64,000 nt of DNA. Source: Streptomyces ambofaciens ATCC 23877. Lineage in GTDB: Bacteria > Actinomycetota > Actinomycetes > Streptomycetales > Streptomycetaceae. Under the pieces are notes generated by a model that was given only the letters and a program-made list of their open reading frames with translations, was not told where the DNA came from and did not search any database. Location: NCBI RefSeq assembly GCF_001267885.1, contig NZ_CP012382.1, positions 8,171,001 to 8,235,000 of the forward strand, given 5' to 3'. Both the position numbers and the translations under genes were made by a program. Below, in pieces: positions 14,003 through 21,739 of this stretch (within the stretch, counting starts at the first letter, position 1; each line of letters opens with the position of its first letter).

Positions 14003-16132
14003 GTGGACCGTTCACCTGACGATGGCCCGGGCCGGCTCGCCGGATTCCCGCTCCATCACCCCGACGTCACCGGCCGGAGGACACCGGCCGCCGAGCACAG
14101 GAACATGGCGGGCACCGGGCACATGGACCTGTGCATCGTGGGCGCCGGACCGCGCGGACTGTCCGTACTGGAACGGCTGTGCGCCCACGAACGCAAGAAC
14201 CCGCGCTGGGACCGCGTCACCGTGCACGTGGCCGACCCCTCGCCCCCCGGCTCCGGCCGGGTCTGGCGGCCCACCCAGTCCCGGCACCTGCTGATGAACA
14301 CCGTCGCCTCCCAGGTCACGGTGTTCACCGACGCCAGCGTCCAGACCGAAGGCCCCCTGGAGGAAGGCCCCAGCCTCCACCAGTGGGCCCGAGCACTGGG
14401 CGCCGGCGCCCTGAACACCGGCCCCCACCTCGCCCACGACGAGGAGACCCTCGCCGAGGCACGCGCCCTGGGACCGGACACCTATCCCACCCGCGCCCTG
14501 TACGGGCACTACCTGATGTGGGTGTTCCGGCAGGTCATCGCCGAAGCCCCGGCCCACGTCACCGTCCGCGTGCACCCCGCGCGGGCCGTCGCCCTGAGCG
14601 AGGAGACGGCCGCCGGGCCCCACCCCGCCCAGAGCGTGCTCCTGGAGGACGGCACCCGCCTGACCGGCCTGTCCGCGGTCGTCCTGGCCCAGGGCCACGT
14701 ACCGGCCAGGCCCACCGGCACCGAACAGCGGCTCGCCGCCTTCGCCGCCCGCCACGGCCTGACCTACCTCGCCCCCGCCAACCCCGCCGACACCGACCTG
14801 ACCTGCGTCGCCCCCGGCGAGAAGGTCCTGCTGCGCGGACTGGGCCTGAACTTCTTCGACTACACGGCCCTGTTCACCCAGGGCCGGGGCGGCACCTTCA
14901 CCCGCACCGGCGGCCGGCTCGTCTACCACCCCTCGGGCCGCGAACCGCGCCTGTACGCCGGTTCGCGGCGCGGCGTGCCCTACCAGGCACGCGGCGAGAA
15001 CGAGAAGGGCGCCCACGGCCGCTACTTCCCCCGGCTGCTCACCGCCCGCCACGCCCAGGCCCTGCGCGCCCCCGGCGGCCGGCCCCGCCCGGTCCGCTTC
15101 ACCGCCGACCTGTGGCCGCTGATCGCCAGGGAGGTCGAGAGCGTCTACTACGAGACCCTCCTGACCGCCCGCGGCCACACCCCGGACCAGGTCGCCGAGT
15201 TCGCCGGACAGTACCTGCACACCCCGCCCGGCCCCCCGCAGGAACACCTCCTGGACGTCTTCGCCGTCCCCGTCGCCGAGCGCTGGGACTGGTCCCTGGT
15301 CTCCCGCCCCTACGGCGAGCGCACCTTCGGCGACCTGGACGCCTTCCGCACCTGGCTGCGCGCCCACCTCGACGACGACGTCCGCCAGGCCCGCCTCGGC
15401 AACGTCAGCGGACCCCGCAAGGCGGCCCTGGACATCCTGCGCGACCTGCGCAACGAGATCCGGCTCGCCGTCGACCACGCCGGCCTCGACGCGGCCTCCC
15501 ACCGCGACGAACTCGACGGCTGGTACACCCCGCTCAACGCCTACCTGTCCATCGGCCCGCCCGCCTCCCGCATCGAGGAGATGGCCGCCCTCATCGACGC
15601 GGGCGTCCTGGAGGTCACCGGCCCCGGCATGCGCGTCGAGGCCGACCCCCACGCCCCGGACGGCCCCCGCTTCACGCACACCAGCGACATCCCCGGCGTG
15701 CACGTCCACGCCACCACGCTCATCGAGTCCCGGCTGCCGGAGATCGACCTGCGCCGCACCGCCGACCCGCTGATGAACCAGCTGCTGCACACCGGCCAGT
15801 GCCGCCCCCACCGCGTCCCCGGCGCGGACGGCCAGGACTACGAGACCGGCGGCCTCGCCGTCTCCGCCCGCCCCTACCACCTGGTGGACGCCGCCGGCAC
15901 CGCCCACCCCAGGCGCTTCGCCTACGGGGTGCCCACCGAGTCCGTCCACTGGGTGACCGCGGCCGGCATCCGGCCCGGAGTCGGCTCGGTGACCCTGGAG
16001 GACTCCGACGCCATCGCGGCAGCCGCCCTCGCCCTGCCCGAACCGGCCCGAGCCGCCGCACCGCCCGCCACGACGACACTCGCGGCCCCCGACACCGCCA
16101 CCGGCCCCGCACCGGCCAGGAAGGCCTCATGA
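14003..16132 (+). CDS. creE: CreE-like flavin monooxygenase (aspartate N-oxidation to nitrosuccinate)
   Basis: A 709-residue FAD/NAD(P)-binding protein. The dinucleotide motif GAGPRG falls at residues 47-52, and the pattern GSGRVW-x-PTQS-x-HLLMNT follows. The protein has the size and architecture of CreE/FzmM-type enzymes, which oxidise the amine of L-aspartate to nitrosuccinate. The GTG start at 14003 has AAGGAGG 4-5 nt upstream; a shorter ATG start at 14105 is possible (675 residues). Its stop overlaps the start of the next gene (ATGA), and that gene is a fumarase-superfamily lyase exactly as in known nitrite-forming pairs. The pairing is the strongest argument; sequence identity to CreE was not measured. 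Confidence 0.78.
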   Translation: MDRSPDDGPGRLAGFPLHHPDVTGRRTPAAEHRNMAGTGHMDLCIVGAGPRGLSVLERLCAHERKNPRWDRVTVHVADPSPPGSGRVWRPTQSRHLLMNTVASQVTVFTDASVQTEGPLEEGPSLHQWARALGAGALNTGPHLAHDEETLAEARALGPDTYPTRALYGHYLMWVFRQVIAEAPAHVTVRVHPARAVALSEETAAGPHPAQSVLLEDGTRLTGLSAVVLAQGHVPARPTGTEQRLAAFAARHGLTYLAPANPADTDLTCVAPGEKVLLRGLGLNFFDYTALFTQGRGGTFTRTGGRLVYHPSGREPRLYAGSRRGVPYQARGENEKGAHGRYFPRLLTARHAQALRAPGGRPRPVRFTADLWPLIAREVESVYYETLLTARGHTPDQVAEFAGQYLHTPPGPPQEHLLDVFAVPVAERWDWSLVSRPYGERTFGDLDAFRTWLRAHLDDDVRQARLGNVSGPRKAALDILRDLRNEIRLAVDHAGLDAASHRDELDGWYTPLNAYLSIGPPASRIEEMAALIDAGVLEVTGPGMRVEADPHAPDGPRFTHTSDIPGVHVHATTLIESRLPEIDLRRTADPLMNQLLHTGQCRPHRVPGADGQDYETGGLAVSARPYHLVDAAGTAHPRRFAYGVPTESVHWVTAAGIRPGVGSVTLEDSDAIAAAALALPEPARAAAPPATTTLAAPDTATGPAPARKAS

Positions 16133-17547
16133 GCCGCGACCAGCCCGCCCCCGCCGGCCCCGCCTGCCCACCGGACACCGGCCTGCTCTCCCCGGTGCGG
16201 GCCGGCACCCGCGTCGAGGCGGCCGTCAGCGACACCGCCTGGCTGCAGGCGATGCTCGACGCCGAGGCCGCCCTGGCCCGCGCCCAGGCCCGGTGCGGCA
16301 CGGTCCCCTCTGCGGCGGCCCGCACCATCACCGCCTGCGCCCGGGCCGGCCACCTCGACGTGCGCCAGGTGGCCCTCGCCGCCCGCGAGACCGCCAACCC
16401 CGTCGTCGCCCTGGTCCAAGCCCTCACCGCGCAGGTCGCGGCACACTCACCCGAGGCCGCCGAATACGTCCACCGCGGCTCCACGAGCCAGGACGTCTTC
16501 GACACCGCCGCCATGCTCGTCGCGGCCCGCGCCCTGGACCTGATCACCGCCGACCTGCACGAGACCGCCGCCGCCCTGGCCGGCCTCGCCGCCCGGCACC
16601 GAGACACCGTCATGGCGGGCCGCACCCTGACCCTGCACGCCGTACCCACCACCTTCGGCCTGAAGGCGGCCGGCTGGCGCGAACTCGTCCTGGACGCCGC
16701 CGAACGCCTGTCCCGCATCACCGCCCACGGCCTGCCCGTCTCCCTCGGCGGCGCGGCCGGCACCCTCGCCGGCTACCTCCAGCACGCAGGCCCCGCCGCC
16801 ACCCCCCGAGCCCTGATCGAGGACCTGACCGCCGCCTACGCCGAGGAGACCGGCCTGAGCGCACCCGCCCTGCCCTGGCACGCGCTGCGCACCCCCGTCA
16901 CCGACCTGGGCGCCGCCCTCGCCCACACCGCCGGCGCCCTCGGCAAGATCGCCGCCGACGTGCAGGTACTGACCCGCACCGAGATCGGCGAGGTCACCGA
17001 GCCCGCCGCGGCCGGCCGCGGCGCCTCCTCGGCGATGCCCCACAAACGCAACCCCGTCCTGGCCACCCTCATCCGCTCGGCCGCCCTCCAGGTCCCCGCC
17101 CTCGCCTCCGTCCTGGCCCACTGCATGCCCGCCGAGGACGAACGCTCCGCCGGCCTGTGGCACGCCGAGTGGCAGCCCCTGCGCGAGGCACTGCGCCTGA
17201 CCGGCGGCGCCGCCGCCACCGCCGCCGAACTGGCCCGGGGACTGACCGTCCACCCCGACCGGATGCGCGCCAACCTCGAGGCGACCGGCGGGCAGATCGT
17301 CTCCGAACGCCTCAGCGCCGTCCTCGCCCCCCGCCTCGGCACGGCCGAGGCGAAGCAACTCCTCACCCACGCCTCCCACCAGGCGGCCGAGACCTCCCGC
17401 CCGCTGGCCGACGTCCTGGCCGGACACCCCGCGCTCGAAGGCGTCCTCACCCCCGCGGAACTGGCCGGCCTGCTGGACCCGGCCGCCTACACCGGAGCGG
17501 CCGCAGCCCTCGTGGACCGCTCCCTGGCCCGCCCCGCCGCACCGTAG
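16129..17547 (+). CDS. creD: CreD-like nitrosuccinate lyase (fumarase/aspartase superfamily)
   Basis: A 472-residue superfamily member close to 3-carboxymuconate cycloisomerase and adenylosuccinate lyase. HRGSTSQD lies near 115-122 and the signature loop SSAMPHKRNP near 300-309, with the catalytic Ser at its start. CreD/FzmL-type enzymes split nitrosuccinate into fumarate and nitrite. Four-base ATGA overlap with the CreE-like gene implies translational coupling and matched amounts. A true PcaB cycloisomerase is the alternative, but no other protocatechuate genes are present and the upstream oxygenase fits nitrite formation. Confidence 0.8.
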   Translation: MSRDQPAPAGPACPPDTGLLSPVRAGTRVEAAVSDTAWLQAMLDAEAALARAQARCGTVPSAAARTITACARAGHLDVRQVALAARETANPVVALVQALTAQVAAHSPEAAEYVHRGSTSQDVFDTAAMLVAARALDLITADLHETAAALAGLAARHRDTVMAGRTLTLHAVPTTFGLKAAGWRELVLDAAERLSRITAHGLPVSLGGAAGTLAGYLQHAGPAATPRALIEDLTAAYAEETGLSAPALPWHALRTPVTDLGAALAHTAGALGKIAADVQVLTRTEIGEVTEPAAAGRGASSAMPHKRNPVLATLIRSAALQVPALASVLAHCMPAEDERSAGLWHAEWQPLREALRLTGGAAATAAELARGLTVHPDRMRANLEATGGQIVSERLSAVLAPRLGTAEAKQLLTHASHQAAETSRPLADVLAGHPALEGVLTPAELAGLLDPAAYTGAAAALVDRSLARPAAP

Positions 17548-17569
17548 GGACGGGCGAGGGCACACAGCA

Positions 17570-17590
17570 GCGGGGCACGGTCCGCCCCGC
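17570..17590. terminator. Short hairpin between convergent genes
   Basis: GCGGGGC and GCCCCGC (7 bp) flank a 7-nt loop in the 61-nt gap between the CreD-like gene and the leftward CMD gene. Weak but well placed. Confidence 0.35.
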
Positions 17591-17608
17591 CCCGACCCGC
17601 GCCGGTGG

Positions 17609-18073
17609 TCAGCCGGCGACCGGCCCCGCGGCCTGGCGGGTGGTGGGGATCAGCCGGTGCCACAAGTTGCTCAGACCCGTGGCCAGCAGGATCCCGGCGA
17701 GCTGCTGGTCACTGAAGTACTTGGCGGCCTCGGCCCACACCTCGTCCGACACCGCGTCCCCCTGACGGTCGCTCAGCCGCGTCGCCGCCTCGGCCAGCGC
17801 CAGCGCGGCACGCTCCTCGGGAGTGAAGAACGGCGTCTCACGCCAGGCCGCGACGGTGCTGATCCGCTCGTCGCTCTCACCGGCCGCCTTCAGGTCGGCG
17901 GCGTGCTTGTGCACGTTCCAGCTGGAGCCGTTGATCTGGCTGGCACGCAGGTAGATCAGGTTGATCGTGGCCTCCGGCACACCGGTGTTCTTCACCGCAC
18001 CGGCCACGCCCAGCAGCGCCGGGATGACCTCGGGACCGGCGACGATCGCGGGGTTGGGCATACGAGCAGTCAT
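17609..18073 (-). CDS. CMD/AhpD-like protein without active-site cysteines, ECF41 target
   Basis: A 154-residue CMD-fold protein. The AhpD motif region around 43-58 reads INGSSWNVHKH: both Cys are replaced (Ser, Asn) and the Glu position is Asn, while the His remains. AhpD-like peroxidase chemistry is therefore excluded. GGAGGAA precedes the ATG at 18073. A GGTCACA-N16-CGTC promoter lies about 60 nt upstream, so the ECF41 factor at 12979 probably transcribes it. CMD proteins are the usual ECF41 partners. Its biochemical role is unknown; binding or sensing an aromatic ligand is one possibility. Confidence 0.85.
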   Translation of the reverse strand: MTARMPNPAIVAGPEVIPALLGVAGAVKNTGVPEATINLIYLRASQINGSSWNVHKHAADLKAAGESDERISTVAAWRETPFFTPEERAALALAEAATRLSDRQGDAVSDEVWAEAAKYFSDQQLAGILLATGLSNLWHRLIPTTRQAAGPVAG

Positions 18074-18134
18074 GGGTTCCTCCACAAATCCATAAGCGGC
18101 CGGTGGCGAACGGCCGCGATGCCTTCACTGCACT

Positions 18135-18161
18135 GACGACCCGAAAACAGAAAATGTGACC
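18135..18161 (-). promoter_or_regulatory. ECF41-type promoter of the CMD gene
   Basis: Minus strand: GGTCACA (18161-18155), 16-nt AT-richer spacer, CGTC (18138-18135). It has the same core and spacing as the sigma gene's own promoter. Confidence 0.68.
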
Positions 18162-18386
18162 GGCGCCCGCAGAAAACTTCTCCGCCCGCACCGGCCACCG
18201 CCAGCATGCCCGCCCCCCGAGGCCCCCCGCCCCGGCCCCCGACCGTTCCTCCAGCGACCCTCGACCCGGAACACCGCCAACAGGCCACACCCCCTCCCCA
18301 ACCGGCCGGACTACGCCACCGGCGGCAACCCCACCGCACAGCACGCCCCACCCGCCGAAGACGACGCGGAGGGATATAGCGTCGCG

Positions 18387-18540
18387 ATGAGGAGACCGCC
18401 GACGGACACCACCACCGACCAGGCGCCGACCGACCCGACCACCCCCGACGACATGCCGGCCACTCAGCCCATCGGCTACTGGAGCGGTCTCGCCCACAGG
18501 GCCGTCACCCGGCATCCGCGCGACGCCATGGCCAGGATCG
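18387..18540 (+). pseudogene. 5' fragment of a MarR-type regulator gene
   Basis: From the ATG at 18387 (or 18453) the frame reads an acidic leader, then PIGYWSGLAHRAVTRH and RDAMARI. I recognise this as the N-terminal helix of Streptomyces MarR regulators. Similarity stops near 18540, and the frame runs on into antisense of the secreted-protein gene at 18561. TATAGC at 18374 could be its -10. About 50 of the usual 140-150 residues remain. I read this as a gene cut at a rearrangement point. The rest of the 18074-18560 gap holds the ECF41 promoter. Confidence 0.5.
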
Positions 18541-18560
18541 GCCGAGCGGGCAACGGCAGC

Positions 18561-18971
18561 TCACACGCAGGCAGGTTCCGCAGTGCCGTACCAGGGTGTG
18601 CCGCCCAGGGTCACCTGCCCGAAGTAGCAGCCGTTGGGCAGACCGAGCTGCTCCATACCCCCGATGCTGTGCGCGTGCAGCGTGAAGGGGCTGCCGACCC
18701 GCACGATCGGACCGTTGTGCTGGACGACCCGTAACTGGACTCCGAAGTACGTGACGCCGCTCTTGTTGTCGACCCACACGTGGGTGGGGATGCCCGGCCC
18801 CGTCTTGACGCAGATGCGCAGGTTGCGGTCCACCTGGGCGATGGTGGCGCAGCGCGTCTCGTCCTGCGCCCCGTCAGCTGCCGCGCCGGCGGGACTCGTC
18901 GCCACGACGGCGATGACCCCCGCCGCAGCGAGGGCGGTTGCAGCCTTCCGTGCTGTGCGTGCGATGTGCAC
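18561..18971 (-). CDS. Small secreted protein, family not recognised
   Basis: 136 residues starting at GTG, with a signal peptide: basic N-terminus, hydrophobic core, and cleavage near AGAAA at about residue 31. The mature part of about 105 residues has four cysteines (ETRC, RICV, NGCYFG, EPACV), probably two disulfides in an extracellular beta-rich domain. A similar small secreted gene follows at 19033 on the same strand. I do not recognise a function. Confidence 0.7.
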   Translation of the reverse strand: MHIARTARKAATALAAAGVIAVVATSPAGAAADGAQDETRCATIAQVDRNLRICVKTGPGIPTHVWVDNKSGVTYFGVQLRVVQHNGPIVRVGSPFTLHAHSIGGMEQLGLPNGCYFGQVTLGGTPWYGTAEPACV

Positions 18972-19032
18972 CGTGTTCTCCGTTCTCGGGATCCCGGCCG
19001 GGACGTGCGTCCCGGCATCGTGGCTCGCCGGC

Positions 19033-19407
19033 TCAGCAGATGACCTCGAACCAGTGCGCCTTGTCGTTCTCGCTCAGCGAGAGGTTGGTCGCGGTCCAGG
19101 GGCCCACGTAGCCGATCGGATTCTGGTTCACGTCCCGCAGCTGGACCGGATTCCCGTGCGTGCGGACCGAGGAGATCTTCCCGGCGTACGCGCGGAGGTG
19201 GAAGTTCCCACAGGACGTGGGGTAGTTGAAGTCCCCGTCGCCGTTCGAGTCGACGAAGTAGCAGGCCCGGCCGTCGGGGCAGCGGCCGTAACCGTCCGCC
19301 GCAGCCGCCGTCCCGCCCGAGGCGAGCACCAGCCCCGAGGCCAACGTGAACGCCGATATCAGGGTCACTCGCGCACGCCTGCCGCCCTTGCCGCTGTGAT
19401 GTCGCAT
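19033..19407 (-). CDS. Small secreted protein, possibly peptidase-inhibitor I36-like
   Basis: 124 residues. Signal peptide ends near TAAAA at about residue 37. The mature part begins with CPDGRACYFVDSNGDGDF, resembling the start of I36-type metalloproteinase inhibitors, and ends in a Cys. GGGAGGG precedes the ATG at 19407. Four mature cysteines are visible. The inhibitor assignment rests on that one segment and is tentative. Confidence 0.65.
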   Translation of the reverse strand: MRHHSGKGGRRARVTLISAFTLASGLVLASGGTAAAADGYGRCPDGRACYFVDSNGDGDFNYPTSCGNFHLRAYAGKISSVRTHGNPVQLRDVNQNPIGYVGPWTATNLSLSENDKAHWFEVIC

Positions 19408-19596
19408 TGCGCCCTCCCGATGTCTTGGGACCGTCCCCGGTGCAAAAAACGTAGGCGCCGCGGGACGACGGAACCAAAGGATTCGAGCAGGCTCAAAACA
19501 GCACCGGCCGGCACGGGAGAAGGCTCCGCGCACCGGCCCCACCGCCGTCGGAGCCTCGCTCCGGTGCCGCGACGGCCTTCGGGCACCCAGTACGCC

Positions 19597-19632
19597 GGTG
19601 GGGCCCCGGACGACTCTGTCCGGGGCCCCACC
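19597..19632. terminator. Hairpin terminator
   Basis: A perfect 14-bp stem (arms 19597-19610 and 19619-19632) with an 8-nt loop, 28 nt past the stop of the small membrane gene at 19661. It would end that leftward transcript before the secreted-protein gene. Confidence 0.65.
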
Positions 19633-19660
19633 GATGCTCGCGTCGGTTCGTACTGCGGGT

Positions 19661-19831
19661 CTACCAGCGATACCAGCGGCCCTTGCGGCCGCCACTGTCC
19701 ACGGAACGGACGACGAAGCCCAGCAGCCAGACCACCAGCACGATCACGGCGATCCACCACAGCGCCTTCAGCGCGAAGCCCGCGCCGAAGAGGATGAGAG
19801 CCAGCAGCAGAACGAGAAGCAGGGGAACCAT
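19661..19831 (-). CDS. Small hydrophobic membrane protein (56 aa)
   Basis: Starts MVPLLLVLLLALILFGAG and continues as two hydrophobic segments separated by LKALWW, then a basic, Trp-rich tail GGRKGRWYRW. GGAGG lies 9 nt before the ATG, and a strong terminator follows. Small hydrophobic proteins of this layout are common in Streptomyces, but none has a function I can name. Upstream, 19832-20256 holds no gene that I can see. Confidence 0.65.
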   Translation of the reverse strand: MVPLLLVLLLALILFGAGFALKALWWIAVIVLVVWLLGFVVRSVDSGGRKGRWYRW

Positions 19832-20112
19832 GTGTATCGACCTCCGCCGCTCCTCGTGCCCGCCGACCGGTGGAACACACGGCCTAATTCCCGGGTTTCT
19901 TCACCATTCCTGCGGGCACTGAACCCAGTTGCTCCACATCACGTCGACGAGCCGGCCGCACCGCCCCCGGCGACCTCGGCCGTCAGCCCCTCCCGGGCAT
20001 GCGACGGGCGTGTACCGGGGGCCCGGCAGCGCGCACGTACCCCTCGAAGGGCGCCGGCCGGGCCCCCTGGCCCGCCGCGGCGGTGTGTGCGACGGTGGAG
20101 TGACACGAGACC

Positions 20113-20143
20113 GGCCGGCACCACAGGTGCCGGCCTTTGGTTT
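20113..20143 (+). terminator. Intrinsic terminator with U-tract, no upstream gene on that strand
   Basis: A 10-bp stem GGCCGGCACC/GGTGCCGGCC with a 3-nt loop, followed by TTTGGTTTT. It reads as a classic rho-independent terminator on the plus strand, yet no plus-strand gene ends nearby. It may close an unannotated small RNA starting within 19832-20110. Confidence 0.5.
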
Positions 20144-20256
20144 TCGGGAGTCGCCCCCACTCCGGGCACCCGGAACCCGCCATTGCCGGCCCGCCCCGCC
20201 ACCGAGGGGCGGTCCGCCTTTGGGCTCATCAACCCCCGGAAGGGGGCGCGCCCCGC

Positions 20257-20577
20257 ATGAACATCACCACCACGATCGACGGCACCCGCGCACGGATCAG
20301 CCCGCGCGGAGTGATCGACTACGACACCCTGCCCCCGCTGCGGGCAGCCACCGCCGCGCTCCCGGCGGCCGTGACCGACCTGCTGTGGGACATGGGCGAG
20401 GCCACGTTCATGGACGTCGCCGGTCTCCACCTCCTCTTCGACCCCGCGCCGCCGGGCGGCCCGCCGCGCACGACGAAGGTGACGGGCCTGGGCCCGCAGC
20501 CGCTGCGGCTGCTGGCCCTCGCCGCCGGCCTGGACCCCGCCCTGGACTCCAGCCGCCTGGCCCCCGACACGCCGTAG
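20257..20577 (+). CDS. STAS-domain protein (anti-sigma-factor antagonist-like)
   Basis: A 106-residue single STAS domain. The MNITTTIDGTRARISPRGVIDYDT start is a typical first beta hairpin, followed by LLWDMGEATFMDVAGL, where anti-anti-sigma factors have DLSGVTFMDSSGL. The Ser that would be phosphorylated is Ala (DVAGL), so regulation by an anti-sigma kinase in the usual way looks impossible. The start at 20257 follows GGAAGGGGG. No anti-sigma partner is adjacent. Confidence 0.75.
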   Translation: MNITTTIDGTRARISPRGVIDYDTLPPLRAATAALPAAVTDLLWDMGEATFMDVAGLHLLFDPAPPGGPPRTTKVTGLGPQPLRLLALAAGLDPALDSSRLAPDTP

Positions 20578-20671
20578 CAGGCGCGCGGGGGCGGGCACCG
20601 GCCCCGGCCGACGGACCGGATCACACCCGAAACGGCCGCCCCTTCCGGGTCCTCTCCCCGCCACTGTCGCC

Positions 20672-21631
20672 TCAGGGGCGGAAGGTGCGCCGGTAGGTGT
20701 CGGGCGGGACGCCGACGGTGCGCTGGAAGTGGCGGCGCAGGGTGGTGGCGGTGCCCATGCCGGCGGCCCCGGCGACGGCGTCGACGGTGGCGTCGGTGGT
20801 CTCCAGCAACTCCTGCGCGCGGCGGATGCGTTGGGTGTGGAGCCACTGCAGGGGCGTCGTGCCGGTGAGGTGCTTGAAGTGACGCGCCAGGTGACGTGAG
20901 CTCAGTCCCGCCCGGCGGGCCAGGTCCTCGACGGTGAGGGGCTGGTCGAGGCGCTGGAGGACCCAGGGGAAGAGCTCACCGAGGGGATGGCCGCCGCCCG
21001 GCTCCGGGACGGGGGTGGCGATGAACTGGGCCTGGCCGCCGTCACGGTGCGGGGGGACGACCAGCCGGCGGGCGATCTTGTTGGCGTCGGCCGAGCCGTG
21101 GTCGAGGCGGACCAGGTGCAGGCACAGGTCCATGGCGGCGGCCTTGCCCGCCGAGGTGAGAACGTCACCGTTGTCGACGTACAGGACGTCCGGATCGACG
21201 GTGGCGGCCGGGTACCGCCGGGCCAGCTCCCCGGTGTGGGCCCAGTGCGTGGTGGCACGTCTGCCGTCGAGCAGGCCGGCGGCGCCCAGGACGAAGGCGC
21301 CCGTGCACAGCGACGCCACCCGGGCGCCGGCCGCGTGGGCCGCGCGCACCGCCTCGACCAGGTCCGCAGAAGGCTCGCGGTCGGTGTCGGCCCACCCGGG
21401 CACCAGCACCGTGTCGGCCCGCGCAAGGACCTCGAGCCCGTGGTCGGGCTCCAGACGGAAGCGGTCGACGCGCACCGGAGCGGGCCCGCAGAGGGCGAAG
21501 TCGTACCAGGGGTCCACGACATGCGACAGGTCACTGCCGAACACCTCGAGGGCCACGGACAGTTCGTAATGGAGCATGCCGTCGGTGACGGCCAGCGCGA
21601 CGCGATGCATGTCCGAAAGTGTATGCGGCAT
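20672..21631 (-). CDS. GlxA-family AraC-type transcriptional regulator
   Basis: A 319-residue regulator with an N-terminal DJ-1/PfpI-like amidotransferase-fold domain (about 1-190; SLCTGAFVLGAAGLL is the nucleophile elbow) and a C-terminal AraC double helix-turn-helix (about 225-319: LARRAGLSSRHLARHFKHLTG, then RIRRAQELLETTD). It lies divergent from the reductase gene at 21740 with 108 nt between, so it may control it. The start is taken at the ATG 21631; a later ATG at 21610 is possible. Confidence 0.88.
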   Translation of the reverse strand: MPHTLSDMHRVALAVTDGMLHYELSVALEVFGSDLSHVVDPWYDFALCGPAPVRVDRFRLEPDHGLEVLARADTVLVPGWADTDREPSADLVEAVRAAHAAGARVASLCTGAFVLGAAGLLDGRRATTHWAHTGELARRYPAATVDPDVLYVDNGDVLTSAGKAAAMDLCLHLVRLDHGSADANKIARRLVVPPHRDGGQAQFIATPVPEPGGGHPLGELFPWVLQRLDQPLTVEDLARRAGLSSRHLARHFKHLTGTTPLQWLHTQRIRRAQELLETTDATVDAVAGAAGMGTATTLRRHFQRTVGVPPDTYRRTFRP

Positions 21632-21739
21632 GTCGTTTCCGACGGTCGTGCGAAGGCCCGCCGGAAGCACAGGATGTGGGGGACAGGCCGCCGGCGGATC
21701 CCCGCCGCAGCGGACGATCGAGCACACGGGAGCAGTCTC

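Noticed and set aside
16129..17547. Assignment as PcaB (3-carboxymuconate cycloisomerase) together with the CMD genes as a protocatechuate pathway
   Set aside because: The CMD proteins have lost key residues and no PcaGH, PcaD or PcaIJ genes are present; overlap with the CreE-like gene favours nitrosuccinate lyase.
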